A stretch of DNA of 64,000 nt from Salinactinospora qingdaonensis (GTDB lineage: Bacteria > Actinomycetota > Actinomycetes > Streptosporangiales > Streptosporangiaceae): assembly GCF_039539445.1 (NCBI RefSeq), contig NZ_BAABDD010000005.1, positions 62,001 to 126,000 on the forward strand, written 5' to 3'. Positions 43,756 through 52,975 of this stretch are shown piece after piece. A model generated the notes under the pieces. That model saw only the letters and a program-made list of their open reading frames with translations. It did not search any database and had not been told where the DNA came from. The position numbers and the translations under genes were made by a program. Within the stretch, counting starts at the first letter, position 1, and each line of letters begins with the position of its first letter.

Positions 43756-44910
43756 TCAGGCCGGCAACCCCAATTCGCGGGCGATGAGCATGCGTTGGAT
43801 CTCCGAGGTCCCCTCGCCGATTTCGAGAATTTTGGCATCGCGGTAGAAGCGTCCGACCGCGGACTCGTTCATGAACCCCGAACCACCGAAGATCTGGGTG
43901 GCTTCGCGGGCGTTGTCCATGGCGGCGTTGGAAGAGACCAGCTTGGCGATCGCGGCCTCCTTCTTGAACGGCTCCCCGGCCAGCATCCGCTGGGCGGCGT
44001 CGTAGTAGGCCAGCCGAGCGGTGTGCACCCGGGCCGCCATGTCGGCCAGCTTGAACTGGATCGCCTGGTGTCCGCCGATCGTGGCCCCGAACGCTTCGCG
44101 TTGACCGGCATAGGCCAGGCTCTCGTCCACGCACCCCTGGGCCAGCCCCACCGAAAGCGCGGCGATGGCGATCCGCCCCTCGTCAAGGATGCGCAGGAAC
44201 TGGGCATAGCCGCGTCCGCGCTCGCCCACCAGGTTGTCCTCGGGCACCTGGCATTCGTCGAGGATCAGTTCATTGGTGTCGGAAGCGCTCCAGCCGACTT
44301 TGGAGTACTTCTGCCCCACCGACAGCCCCGGCGTGTCACGGGGGATCAGGATCGCCGAGATCTCCGGGCGGCCGTCGGGCAGGGTTCCGGTCACTGCGGT
44401 GACGGTGACCAGGGCGGTGATGTCGGTCCCGGAGTTGGTGATGAAGGACTTCGTGCCGTTGACGACCCACGTCTCCTCGGCCAGGCGTGCGGTGGTACGG
44501 ATTCGGCCGGCGTCAGAGCCGCAGTGGGGCTCGGTGAGTCCGAACGCCCCCAGCGCCTCTCCCGAGCACAGCCGGGGCAGCCACGTTTGGCGCTGTAGCT
44601 CCGAGCCGAAGCGAAAGATCGGCATCGCCCCCAGCGACACGCCCGCCTCCAGCGTGATCGCGACACTGGAATCCACCCGCGCCAGTTCCTCCAGCGCCAG
44701 ACACAGCGCGAAGTAGTCACCGCCCATCCCGCCGTAGGACTCCGGGAAGGGGAGTCCGAACAACCCCATCGCGCCCATCTGGGCGACGATGTCGTAGGGG
44801 AACGCCTCCCGCTCGTAGTAGTCACCGATGACCGGTGCGACCACCTCGCGGGAGAACGTTGCCACAGTGCGCCGTAGCTCCTCGTGTTCCTCAGACAGTT
44901 GACGGGACAT
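43756..44910 (-). CDS. Acyl-CoA dehydrogenase
   Basis: A 384-residue FAD enzyme, last gene of a methylcrotonyl-CoA carboxylase operon, so a branched short-chain substrate (isovaleryl- or methylbutyryl-CoA) is likely. FAGLTEP-type motif is present as FGLTEPHCGSDAG, and the C-terminal EIGEGTSEIQRMLIARELG carries Glu366 at the position of the MCAD catalytic base. True isovaleryl-CoA dehydrogenases have Ala or Gly there, so exact specificity is open. ATG 44910 has GAGGGG upstream; a GTG at 44919 overlapping the previous stop is the alternative. Confidence 0.93.
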   Translation of the reverse strand: MSRQLSEEHEELRRTVATFSREVVAPVIGDYYEREAFPYDIVAQMGAMGLFGLPFPESYGGMGGDYFALCLALEELARVDSSVAITLEAGVSLGAMPIFRFGSELQRQTWLPRLCSGEALGAFGLTEPHCGSDAGRIRTTARLAEETWVVNGTKSFITNSGTDITALVTVTAVTGTLPDGRPEISAILIPRDTPGLSVGQKYSKVGWSASDTNELILDECQVPEDNLVGERGRGYAQFLRILDEGRIAIAALSVGLAQGCVDESLAYAGQREAFGATIGGHQAIQFKLADMAARVHTARLAYYDAAQRMLAGEPFKKEAAIAKLVSSNAAMDNAREATQIFGGSGFMNESAVGRFYRDAKILEIGEGTSEIQRMLIARELGLPA

Positions 44911-44915
44911 AGTCC

Positions 44916-47027
44916 TCACCCCTCGGGGTCGCGTTCGGTGGTGACGTCGCCGGCTGGTGCGGCGGCAGCGTCGGGTGTGATCACGGCCAACACCGCGTCC
45001 ATGCCCACGGTTTGGCCGGTGTCCACGTCGATCCTGGTCACGACGCCGTCCACCGGAGCGCTCACCGCGTGTTCCATCTTCATCGCCTCAATGACCAGGA
45101 CCGCGGTGCCCCGCGTGACCCGGTCCCCCCGCTGGACGGCGACGCTGAGCACCGTGCCCGGCATCGGGCTGCGCAGCGTGCCGTCCTCGGCGGTCTCGGC
45201 GTCACCCATGGGGGTGAGGACCGCTTCCTCGCGCAGGTGCCATGTGGCGCCGGCGTGGCCCAGCCACAGCGTGTCCCCGTCGAGGGCGCGGGCATAGCGC
45301 ACGACTCGTCCCGCGTAGCTGACGGTCAGCGATCGGTCGCCGTCGCCGCGCCGGGCGCCGGCCCCCCGTGGGGGAGCCTCGCCCACCTGCACCTCGTAGG
45401 TGTCCTCGGGGCTGGTGGCGGCGGTAGCGCGGCGTACTCGCACCGCAAGGGGGGCGTGGCCCGAAGCGTGCAGCCGCCACAGCGTCCACGCATTGCTCCC
45501 GACGCGCCAGTTGTCGGGGATGTCGAAGCGGTCGGCCGACGGGTTGACGGGCTCCAGCGCCAGTTGGCGGTCCAGGGCCGCCGCGGCGTAGACCTCCTCG
45601 GGGATTTCGCTGTCGGCGGCGCTCAACTCCCGGCGCAGTCGCTCGGTGAGGTCGGTGCTGAGCCGGCCGTCCCTGACCTCGGGGTGGCAGAGCAGCCGGC
45701 GTAGAAAGGCGACGTTGCTGTCGCAGCCCAGGAGCGTGTAGCGGGCCAGGGCGGTGTCCATGCGGTCCAATGCGCCCGCCCGGTCGGGTGCCCAGGTGAT
45801 GACTTTGGCCAGCATCGGATCGTAAGCCGAGGTGATGTCGGTGCCTTCGCTGATGCCGGAGTCGACGCGGGCCTCGGTGCCGTCAGCCTCCCCCAGCAGC
45901 AGCACGGGGCCGCCGGTGGGCAGGAACCCCCGAGCCGGGTCTTCGGCATAGATCCGTGCCTCCACCGCGTGCCCCTCGATATCGAGGTCGGTTTGGCAGA
46001 AGGGCAGCGGTTCCCCCAACGCCACGCGCAGTTGCAGTTCGACCAGGTCGATACCGCGGCGGCCGGCCACACTGGCCACCGCCTCGGTGACCGGGTGCTC
46101 CACTTGGAGCCGGGTGTTCATCTCCAAAAACGCATACTCGGGTTCGGCGGCCTCCGCGGTGGTTGCCACGATGAACTCCACGGTTCCCGCCCCCACATAG
46201 CCGCACGCCTTCGCCGCGGCCACGGCGGCCTCGCCCATGGCGGCGCGCTGGGTTGGGGTCAGCAGCGGCGACGGAGCCTCCTCCACGATTTTTTGGTGGC
46301 GCCGCTGGAGACTGCACTCGCGCTCTCCGAGGTGCACGACCCCGCCGTAGGCATCGGCTAGCACCTGTAGTTCGATGTGGCGCGGGCGCGACACGAAGCG
46401 CTCCACGAGCAGGGTCGCATCGCCGAAGGCCGCCAGCGCCTCCCGCCGTGCCGCCGCCACCGCCGCGGTCAGGTCGCCGGGCTCGTGGACCAGCCGCATC
46501 CCCTTACCGCCACCGCCGGCTGAGGGTTTGACGAGCAGCGGGTAGCCGATCTCGGCCGCCGCTTCGGCCAACTCCGCGTCGGTCATCGGGTGTCCGGGAC
46601 GCTCGGTGAAGCCTGGGAGGAGCGGCACACCGGCCGCTGCCACCGTGCTCTTCGCGCCGATCTTGTCGCCCATCGCCTCGATCGCCTCGGGTGGGGGCCC
46701 CACGAACCCGATTCCGGCCGCAGCGCAGGCGCGGGCGAATGCGGCGTTTTCGGAGAGGAAACCGTAGCCGGGGTGGATCAGGCTCGCCCCACTGGCGCGG
46801 GCGGCGGCGATGATGGCCGGGCCGTTGAGGTAGCTGTCGGCAAGCTCGGCGCCGCCCACACGCACCGCCGTGTCGGCGGCGCGCACGTGGCGCGCGGTGG
46901 CGTCACCGTCGCCGTAGATCGCCACCGAGCCCATGCCCAGCCGTCGTAGCGTGCGCATCACCCGCACGGCGATCTCGCCGCGGTTGGCCACCAGAACGCG
47001 GGTGGGGCCAGTCGCCTCGGTCGTCAT
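44916..47027 (-). CDS. Methylcrotonyl-CoA carboxylase biotin-containing subunit (acyl-CoA carboxylase alpha)
   Basis: A 703-residue protein with biotin carboxylase (RVLVANRGEIAVRVMRTLRR, GGGGKGMR, QVEHPVTEAV), a middle BT-type domain, and a C-terminal biotinyl domain with the EAMKMEH lysine. It carboxylates biotin with ATP and bicarbonate for the beta subunit encoded upstream. In this context the substrate is most likely 3-methylcrotonyl-CoA in leucine breakdown. The ATG at 47027 is chosen because the family starts just before RVLVANRGE; a longer arginine-rich frame to 47186 is unlikely. It lies 187 bases after the beta-subunit gene. Confidence 0.94.
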   Translation of the reverse strand: MTTEATGPTRVLVANRGEIAVRVMRTLRRLGMGSVAIYGDGDATARHVRAADTAVRVGGAELADSYLNGPAIIAAARASGASLIHPGYGFLSENAAFARACAAAGIGFVGPPPEAIEAMGDKIGAKSTVAAAGVPLLPGFTERPGHPMTDAELAEAAAEIGYPLLVKPSAGGGGKGMRLVHEPGDLTAAVAAARREALAAFGDATLLVERFVSRPRHIELQVLADAYGGVVHLGERECSLQRRHQKIVEEAPSPLLTPTQRAAMGEAAVAAAKACGYVGAGTVEFIVATTAEAAEPEYAFLEMNTRLQVEHPVTEAVASVAGRRGIDLVELQLRVALGEPLPFCQTDLDIEGHAVEARIYAEDPARGFLPTGGPVLLLGEADGTEARVDSGISEGTDITSAYDPMLAKVITWAPDRAGALDRMDTALARYTLLGCDSNVAFLRRLLCHPEVRDGRLSTDLTERLRRELSAADSEIPEEVYAAAALDRQLALEPVNPSADRFDIPDNWRVGSNAWTLWRLHASGHAPLAVRVRRATAATSPEDTYEVQVGEAPPRGAGARRGDGDRSLTVSYAGRVVRYARALDGDTLWLGHAGATWHLREEAVLTPMGDAETAEDGTLRSPMPGTVLSVAVQRGDRVTRGTAVLVIEAMKMEHAVSAPVDGVVTRIDVDTGQTVGMDAVLAVITPDAAAAPAGDVTTERDPEG

Positions 47028-47213
47028 CGCCGCCCCCCTCGCCGGCCGGCGCCGTTGCGGGAGTCCCGTGGGGAGTCGGCCACGCCGTTCCCGTGACGGC
47101 TTGGGCCCCAACGCCGCGCTACAGCCGGCGGGGGCGCCGTTGCGGCCCCGAACCGCCGCGCCGAAAGCCGCTCTGCCGCGGCCCACACAGAAGGCAGCAT
47201 GTCCGCTCTCCCC

Positions 47214-48848
47214 TTACATCCGAAAGACGCCATAGCCCACGGGCTCCATCGGCGCGTGCCGGGCCGCGGCCAGCCCCAGCGCCAGCACCGTGCGGGTATC
47301 GGCCGGGTCGATGACGCCGTCGTCCCAGATCCGAGCCGTGGAGTAGTAGGGGTTTCCCTGCCGCTCGTACTGCGCCCGGATCGGTTCCTTGAACTCCTCC
47401 TCCGCCGCTGCCGGCCACTCCTGTCCGCGTGCGTGCATCTGGTCGCGGCGCACCTGCGCCAGGACCGAGGCCGCCTGCTCACCACCCATGACCGATACCC
47501 GCGCGTTGGGCCACATCCACAAGAAGCGGGGCGAGTAGGCCCGCCCGCACATGCTGTAGTTGCCGGCTCCGAAGGAGCCGCCGATGACAACGGTGAACTT
47601 GGGTACGCGGGCGCAGGCCACGGCGGTGACCATCTTCGCGCCGTGCTTGGCGATGCCACCGGCCTCGTAGTCGCGCCCCACCATGAATCCGGAGATGTTT
47701 TGCAGGAACACCAGCGGCACGCTGCGCCGGTCGCACAGCTCGATGAAGTGGGCACCCTTGAGCGCCGACTCGCTGAACAGAATCCCGTTGTTGGCGACGA
47801 TGCCCACCGGATGGCCGTGCAGGTGGGCGAAACCGGTGACCAAGGTCGTGCCGTACTCGGCCTTGAACTCGGTGAACTCGCTGCCGTCGACGATGCGCGC
47901 GATGATTTCTCGCACCTCGTAAGGGGTGCGGGTATCGGTGGGCACGATCCCGTAGATCTCACTGGGGTCCAGGGCCGGTGGCCGCGGCTCGCGCCGCTGC
48001 CATGCCGGCGGCGCCGGGCGCGGGCCGAGGGTGTCGACGATCCCGCGCACTGTCGCCAGCGCATGGCCGTCGTCGGCGGCTAGATGGTCGGCGACCCCCG
48101 AGACGCGCGCGTGCACGTCGCCGCCGCCCAGTTCCTCAGCGGTAACGCTCTCACCGGTGGCCGCCTTCACCAGCGGGGGGCCGCCGAGGAAGATGGTGCC
48201 CTGCTCGCGCACGATCACCGCCTCGTCGCTCATCGCCGGCACGTAGGCACCGCCGGCGGTGCACGAGCCCAGGACCGCTGCGATCTGGGGGATGCCCGCG
48301 CGCGACATCGTCGCCTGGTTGTAGAAGATCCGCCCGAAGTGCTCCCGGTCGGGGAAAACGTCGTCCTGCATGGGCAGGAACGCGCCCCCGGAATCCACCA
48401 GATACACGCAGGGAAGATGATTGTGCAGGGCCACTTCTTGGGCCCGTAGGTGCTTCTTCACGGTGACGGGGTAGTAGCTGCCGCCTTTGACGGTGGCGTC
48501 GTTGGCCACGACGACGACCTCGCGCCCGCAGACCCGGCCCACTCCGGTGATGATGCCGGCGGCGGGAGCGTCGTGGCCCTCCTCGCCGTACATGCCGTAC
48601 CCGGCCAGCGGCGACAGCTCCAGAAACGGCGAGCCCGGGTCGAGGAGGGCGTCCACGCGGTCGCGCGGCAGCAGCTTGCCGCGCTCGACGTGGCGCGCGC
48701 GGGACTGTTCCGGGCCGCCCAGGGCCGCGGTGTCGATCCGTTCCCGCAGTTGGTCCGCTAGCGCGCGGTTGGCTGCGGCGTTGGCGGTGAAGGCGGCGCT
48801 GGTGGTGTCGACCGTCGAGCTGAGCGTCGGTGCGCTAGGCAAAGGCAT
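47214..48848 (-). CDS. Methylcrotonyl-CoA carboxylase carboxyltransferase (beta) subunit
   Basis: A 544-residue crotonase-fold carboxyltransferase. GERGKLLPRDRV-type start (VERGKLLPRDRVDALLDPGS), YLVDSGGAFLPMQDDVFPD, SCTAGGAYVPAMSDE and GGSFGAGNYSMCGRAYSPRF match MccB more closely than propionyl- or acetyl-CoA carboxylase beta subunits. First gene of the operon. The ATG at 48848 has GGAAAG upstream. A palindrome for the divergent TetR gene lies 45-61 bases before it. Confidence 0.94.
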   Translation of the reverse strand: MPLPSAPTLSSTVDTTSAAFTANAAANRALADQLRERIDTAALGGPEQSRARHVERGKLLPRDRVDALLDPGSPFLELSPLAGYGMYGEEGHDAPAAGIITGVGRVCGREVVVVANDATVKGGSYYPVTVKKHLRAQEVALHNHLPCVYLVDSGGAFLPMQDDVFPDREHFGRIFYNQATMSRAGIPQIAAVLGSCTAGGAYVPAMSDEAVIVREQGTIFLGGPPLVKAATGESVTAEELGGGDVHARVSGVADHLAADDGHALATVRGIVDTLGPRPAPPAWQRREPRPPALDPSEIYGIVPTDTRTPYEVREIIARIVDGSEFTEFKAEYGTTLVTGFAHLHGHPVGIVANNGILFSESALKGAHFIELCDRRSVPLVFLQNISGFMVGRDYEAGGIAKHGAKMVTAVACARVPKFTVVIGGSFGAGNYSMCGRAYSPRFLWMWPNARVSVMGGEQAASVLAQVRRDQMHARGQEWPAAAEEEFKEPIRAQYERQGNPYYSTARIWDDGVIDPADTRTVLALGLAAARHAPMEPVGYGVFRM

Positions 48849-48892
48849 CCACTTTCCAACGGCAACGGCGCGGAACCGCTGTTAATAACCAT

Positions 48893-48909
48893 TAACATCG
48901 CCGATGTTA
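48893..48909. promoter_or_regulatory. Palindromic operator between the carboxylase operon and the TetR gene
   Basis: TAACATCG-C-CGATGTTA is a perfect inverted repeat with one central base, midway between divergent starts at 48848 and 48972. It is the natural binding site of the TetR protein and could control both directions. Confidence 0.8.
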
Positions 48910-48971
48910 GTGTTCGCTAACGGCTGGTGTCCAGCAACAGATGAGGAAACCGAGGGAAACCAAGGGGGATC

Positions 48972-49544
48972 ATGGCCAACCGCGCGATCGGGGCACGGCG
49001 CCAGGAGATCCTGCGCGCCGCGGCCGAACTGTTCGCCGCGCACGGTTTCCATGGCGTCTCCATCGAGGATCTCGGCCGTGCGGTAGGCACCAGCGGACCC
49101 GCGCTGTACCGGCATTTCCCCGGTAAGGAGGCGCTGCTTGCCGCGATGCTGCTCGACGTCAGCGAGCGGTTGGCCGAGGGTGGGCGGGCACGGGTGGCCA
49201 CCGCCCCCGATCCCGCGACAGCGCTGGAGGAGTTGCTGCGCGGCCATATCGCCTTCGCTCTCAACGAGCCCGCTCTCATCACCGTCCATGACCGCGAACT
49301 CCCCAACGTCGCGGCCACCGACCGCCACCGCATCCGCCGGTTGCAGCGCGGCTACCTCGAACAGTGGGTTGAGGTGGTGGGCCGGTTGCGCCCGCACAGC
49401 CGCCCGGCCACGTTACGCGCCGCCGTGCACGCCACCTTCGGCTTGCTTAATTCCACGCCCCACAGCGCGGGGGAGGTGGCCAAGGACGAGATGGCTGACC
49501 TGCTGTTGACCATGGGCCGGGCCGCCTTGCTGGCACCGCGCTAG
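48972..49544 (+). CDS. TetR-family regulator of the acyl-CoA carboxylase operon
   Basis: A 190-residue repressor with the TetR helix-turn-helix (VSIEDLGRAVGTSGPALYRHF, residues about 28-48) and a helical C-terminal ligand domain. The ATG has AAGGGGG upstream. Divergent placement and the shared palindrome indicate control of leucine/branched-acyl catabolism, probably released by an acyl-CoA; the ligand is inference. Confidence 0.92.
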   Translation: MANRAIGARRQEILRAAAELFAAHGFHGVSIEDLGRAVGTSGPALYRHFPGKEALLAAMLLDVSERLAEGGRARVATAPDPATALEELLRGHIAFALNEPALITVHDRELPNVAATDRHRIRRLQRGYLEQWVEVVGRLRPHSRPATLRAAVHATFGLLNSTPHSAGEVAKDEMADLLLTMGRAALLAPR

Positions 49545-49680
49545 GGCGTTGACGGCCAACTGGATGGCGGGGGAGGCACCACGTCGGCGCCCGCTTTGCG
49601 GGGAAGGGGCAGCAGAGAGGAGCGGCGAGGGCGGGGGGTTCCTATGGGGCTGTCAAGCCGTGAGTGGACAGATGGTGCCG

Positions 49681-49722
49681 TTCGCTCGTGCCTCGATCGC
49701 TGCGCGATCTCGGAAGCTTGGG
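49681..49722 (+). repeat. Dispersed intergenic repeat
   Basis: TTCGCTCGTGCCTC followed by the hairpin GATCGC-tgc-GCGATC and TCGGAAGC. Same order as the copies at 11974 and 59636 but without their G-rich left part. Confidence 0.75.
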
Positions 49723-49762
49723 AGGGCGAGGCAACTTGAAGAGGGGCGGTAGCTCTGAGGCC

Positions 49763-49797
49763 GCTTCTCTCGATCGCTGCGCGATCTCGGCAGTCTG
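49763..49797 (+). repeat. Dispersed intergenic repeat, short copy
   Basis: CTTCTCTC then GATCGC-tgc-GCGATC and TCGGCAGTCTG. It retains the hairpin and right part but lacks the CGTGCC segment. Confidence 0.7.
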
Positions 49798-49977
49798 AAC
49801 AGGTGGGGGCACAGCGATGTGGGTGGCCGTGCGGGCGAGGGGAGCCACTGTATGCCGGGAGGTGGCGATGGTGTTCCCTCTTCGGCGGGCGCGAAGCGCG
49901 ATGGTTTGACTGTTTGCGGAGCAGTCGCCTCGGGACGGGGAGGTGGTGGCGCCCGCCTTGGATACCGTTTACCCCTG

Positions 49978-50014
49978 GCTACTGAGATCGCGCAGCGATC
50001 GAGGCACGAGCGAT
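49978..50014 (-). repeat. Dispersed intergenic repeat, inverted copy
   Basis: On the minus strand it reads ATCGCTCGTGCCTC, the hairpin GATCGC-tgc-GCGATC, then TCAGTAGCC. It is inverted relative to the two copies 200-300 bases to the left. Confidence 0.75.
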
Positions 50015-50387
50015 GGGAAACCCCACACTGTCGGCGCTGTCGGCCGGGGCGGTGTCGGCGTCGAGGGGACGGCGCGGGCGGCGGGCTCTCGACGGTGACA
50101 AGGCGGGCCGCGTGGCACGATCGTCGTGAGTGCCGCCGCTTGGCGATTCTCGCGGCCCATACCGCCCCACGGCGACTCTCGCTGCGCTCAAGGCGATGCC
50201 GGGCGTAGCTGAGCCCAGCACGGCTGCCGGTGCCACTCCTCGCCCCCGCGATGCCACGTTTGACGCGCGGGGCTCAGGGCAGCGTCAGCCCGAATGCCGC
50301 TGCCCCTCGCCCGGTGGCCGTGGCGCGTGCCGGGGGAGACGTGCGGTTCGGACGATGAGCGGCCCCACCCTGCGTCAGGGGAGTGAT

Positions 50388-51755
50388 GTGACGATGGCGC
50401 GACCTCGTATCGTCGTGATCGGCGCCGGATTTGCGGGACTGTCCGCGCTGCGCCGGCTGGAGCAGCGCATCCCCCGCGGCGCGGCCGAAATCGTGCTGAT
50501 CGCGCCCAACGACTACATGCTGTACCAGCCCTTGCTGCCTCAGGTAGCTTCCGGGCTGCTCACCCCGCAGTCGATCGCGGTGTCGCTGCATCGGGTGCTG
50601 TACCGCACCCGGATCGTGCCCGGAGCCGCCATCGGGGTTGACGTCGATACCCGCACCGTTGTGGTGCGCCGAATCTCGGGCGATCTGGTCTATGAGCGTT
50701 ACGACCGCCTTATCCTCGCCCCGGGCAGCAACACCCGCGTCTTCGACATCCCCGGACTCATCGAACACGGCCGAGGCAACAAGAACCTCGCCGAAGCCGT
50801 CTACCTGCGCGACCACGTCCTCGCCCAACTGGAGTTGGCCAACGCCAGCGGGGACCTCCAAGAGCGCGTCGAGCGGTGCACCTTCGTCGTGGTCGGCGGC
50901 GGCTACACCGGCGTCGAGACAGCGGCCTCCCTGAAGCTGCTGTGCGAAGAGGCGTGCAAGCGCTACCCCCACCTGCGCGCTTACCTTTCTTGGCACCTCA
51001 TCGACATCGCGCCCCGCCTGATGCCCGAGCTTGGGCACAACCTGGGCCAAAGCGCTATGGAACTGCTGCGTGAGCGCGGCGTCAAGGTCACCCTCGAAGT
51101 CAGCGTCAAGGAGGTCAGCGAGAACAAGGTGACCTTCACCGACGAGACCGTGCTGCCCTGCCGCACCCTCATCTGGACCGCGGGAACCAGCCCGAGTCCG
51201 CTCAACGCGGGGCTGGGGCTGGAGACCGACCGCGGCAAACTCGTGGTGGGCCCTGATCTGGCGACGCCGCAGCGTCCGGAGATCTTCGCCGTGGGCGATG
51301 GCGCGGCCATTCCCGACCTGAGCAAGGAAGAGTCGGGCGCGTTGTGCCCACCCACCGCCCAACACGCCTCGCGGCAGGGGCCGGTGGCCGCCGACAACGC
51401 CATCGCCTCACTCCTGGGGCGCCCCAAGCGGTCCTACTACCACCGCGACCTGGGGCTACTCGTCGACCTCAGCGGGCGCGACGCGGTGGCCCGCCCCCTG
51501 GGCTACGAGGTCACAGGGGCGGCTGCCCTGGCTCTGACCCGCGCCTACCACCTCTACGCGCTGCCTTCCGGGCCGGCCCGGGTCCGCGTCGCCACCAACT
51601 GGATGATCCGCGCCCTGCTGGGTGGGGAGGTCGCCCGGCTCGGCTTTCTCAACCTGAGGATCGACACGTTGCTCGACTCGGAGGAGTCCCAGCAGTACCT
51701 CACCCCCGAGGATGCTCACGAGCGTGCGCTTGTGGCGGTCGGCCGCGAGCACTGA
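50388..51755 (+). CDS. ndh: Type II NADH dehydrogenase (NDH-2 family FAD oxidoreductase)
   Basis: About 455 residues. It has an N-terminal FAD-binding motif (RIVVIGAGFAGLSALRRLE), a second nucleotide motif for NADH (FVVVGGGYTGVETAASLK) and the GDGAAIPD third FAD segment, followed by PTAQHASRQG, as in NDH-2 enzymes that pass electrons from NADH to quinone without pumping protons. The C-terminal region is amphipathic, for peripheral membrane binding. GTG 50388 and ATG 50394 share the AGGGGAG site; ATG 50355 is less likely. Convergent with csoR. Confidence 0.9.
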   Translation: MTMARPRIVVIGAGFAGLSALRRLEQRIPRGAAEIVLIAPNDYMLYQPLLPQVASGLLTPQSIAVSLHRVLYRTRIVPGAAIGVDVDTRTVVVRRISGDLVYERYDRLILAPGSNTRVFDIPGLIEHGRGNKNLAEAVYLRDHVLAQLELANASGDLQERVERCTFVVVGGGYTGVETAASLKLLCEEACKRYPHLRAYLSWHLIDIAPRLMPELGHNLGQSAMELLRERGVKVTLEVSVKEVSENKVTFTDETVLPCRTLIWTAGTSPSPLNAGLGLETDRGKLVVGPDLATPQRPEIFAVGDGAAIPDLSKEESGALCPPTAQHASRQGPVAADNAIASLLGRPKRSYYHRDLGLLVDLSGRDAVARPLGYEVTGAAALALTRAYHLYALPSGPARVRVATNWMIRALLGGEVARLGFLNLRIDTLLDSEESQQYLTPEDAHERALVAVGREH

Positions 51756-51781
51756 GCGCCCCGCGGGCGGCGCAGGGCGCT
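51755..51781. terminator. Hairpin between convergent ndh and csoR
   Basis: AGCGCCC (51755-51761) pairs with GGGCGCT (51775-51781) and fills the whole gap between the two stops, so it may terminate both. Confidence 0.55.
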
Positions 51782-52069
51782 TCAGGAGCGCACCAGGCGG
51801 GAGATGGCCTCCGACGCCTCACGGACCTTCTCCTCGGCGTCCTCGCCGCCGTTGGCCACGGCGTGGGCGACGCAGTGCTTGAGGTGCTCGTCCAACAGCG
51901 ACAAGGCGAAGGAGCGGAGCGCCTTGTTGATCGCTGCCGTCTGGGTCAGGATGTCGATGCAGTAGGCGTCGTCCTCGACCATCCGTTGCAGCCCGCGTAC
52001 CTGGCCTTCGACGCGGCGCAGCCGGTTGAGGTGCTGCTGCTTGTTGTCGTGGTAACCGTAGGTGGCCAT
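51782..52069 (-). CDS. csoR: CsoR-family copper-sensing repressor
   Basis: A 95-residue DUF156 protein. The Cu(I) ligands are in the expected places: Cys37 (DAYCIDI), His62 and Cys66 (DEHLKHCV). The N-terminal YGYHDNKQQHLNRLRRVEGQ is typical. ATG 52069 has GGGAG six bases upstream and gives the family length; ATG 52111 adds 14 residues. No copper ATPase or chaperone gene is adjacent, so its regulon must be elsewhere, although the CopD-CtaG fusion at 61281 is a possible copper-linked gene. Confidence 0.9.
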   Translation of the reverse strand: MATYGYHDNKQQHLNRLRRVEGQVRGLQRMVEDDAYCIDILTQTAAINKALRSFALSLLDEHLKHCVAHAVANGGEDAEEKVREASEAISRLVRS

Positions 52070-52183
52070 CCCGTGCTCCCAATCCTCCCCCGAGTTCACG
52101 TCATCTGCCATTATCCCTGTTACCCCCAGCCCCTAGCGGGTTCCACCGCAAGACGGGGAGCATCCCCTTCCACCAGGCCTCGG

Positions 52184-52789
52184 TTAGCCGCGGATACCGA
52201 GTCGACGTAGCTGTAGGGCGGCTAGGCGCTCCACTGTTGCTTCATCGCCCTCACGCCACGCCATGACAGGGGTGGCGTGGATCTTGCCGATGGCGCGTAC
52301 CGGCGCCGACGACAGCGCGCGCAGCGCCAGTAGCTCCTGGCGGGCCTGCTGCGGCATCGACCGCAGCCGCCGGGCGTCGCTGGCCCGCCGAATCCAACGC
52401 AGCCGTAGCGGCAGCCAGGTCGCCAGCACGAACAGGATCGGTAGCAGTGCCGTCACCACCGCCAGTAGCAGCGCCATAGTCATGACCGTGTCTTGGAACT
52501 GACTGCCCGCCTCGCTCAGCGTTTCCCCGGTGGTGCTCAACCCGGTGAAAGGCTCGGCCAGTTGTTCGCCGGCCAGCGGGATCTCGGTGGCCCGCCGTGC
52601 GGCCTCGTCCATGTGCTCAGACAGCGTGCCGCCGGCGTCTTCCAGGAGCACCCCCGGCTGGGCCAACAGCACCACCACGTCATAGAGCCGCATCGCGATC
52701 CACACCCATGCGGCGATCCACGCCGCGGCGAGTACGTCACTGCACAACTGGCGAAAAAAGCGCAGTGGTCGATCGGCGTAGATCTTCAC
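52184..52789 (-). CDS. Two-helix membrane protein, unknown function
   Basis: 201 residues. Two hydrophobic segments (about 18-45 and 104-127) bracket an outer loop of about 60 residues rich in Glu/Thr, and a basic cytoplasmic C-terminus of 75 residues follows. GTG start with AGGAGT six bases upstream. I do not recognise the family, though similar membrane proteins occur in actinomycetes. It stands alone. Confidence 0.7.
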   Translation of the reverse strand: MKIYADRPLRFFRQLCSDVLAAAWIAAWVWIAMRLYDVVVLLAQPGVLLEDAGGTLSEHMDEAARRATEIPLAGEQLAEPFTGLSTTGETLSEAGSQFQDTVMTMALLLAVVTALLPILFVLATWLPLRLRWIRRASDARRLRSMPQQARQELLALRALSSAPVRAIGKIHATPVMAWREGDEATVERLAALQLRRLGIRG

Positions 52790-52975
52790 GAGGGACTCCT
52801 AGCCGGCTGGGGGCGAAAGGGCGGGTGCGGCAACGTTCCGGCGCGCGCTCGCCGACAACTCGCCACAATCTTCCCGACAAACCCGTATTTAACCGGCTCC
52901 ATGGCTCTTCAGGGGCGAGTCGTCTCAAGCGTTCGGCATATTGCCAGGTCAACGGTGCCGATTGACCATAGGGGC

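Larger units (their letters stand above)
49545..50387. other. Repeat-bearing intergenic region
   Basis: About 840 bases without a credible gene. It carries three copies of the dispersed repeat (49681-49722 and 49763-49797 plus strand; 49978-50014 minus strand), two in one orientation and one inverted, so it looks like an accumulation site. The frames here are Arg-rich and lack domains. The NADH dehydrogenase promoter should be near the right end. Confidence 0.5.

Noticed and set aside
52101..52130. A TTATCCCTGTTACCCC stretch resembling a homing-endonuclease (I-SceI) site
   Set aside because: Several positions differ from the 18-bp site, and no intron or endonuclease gene is near. Coincidence in the csoR leader.
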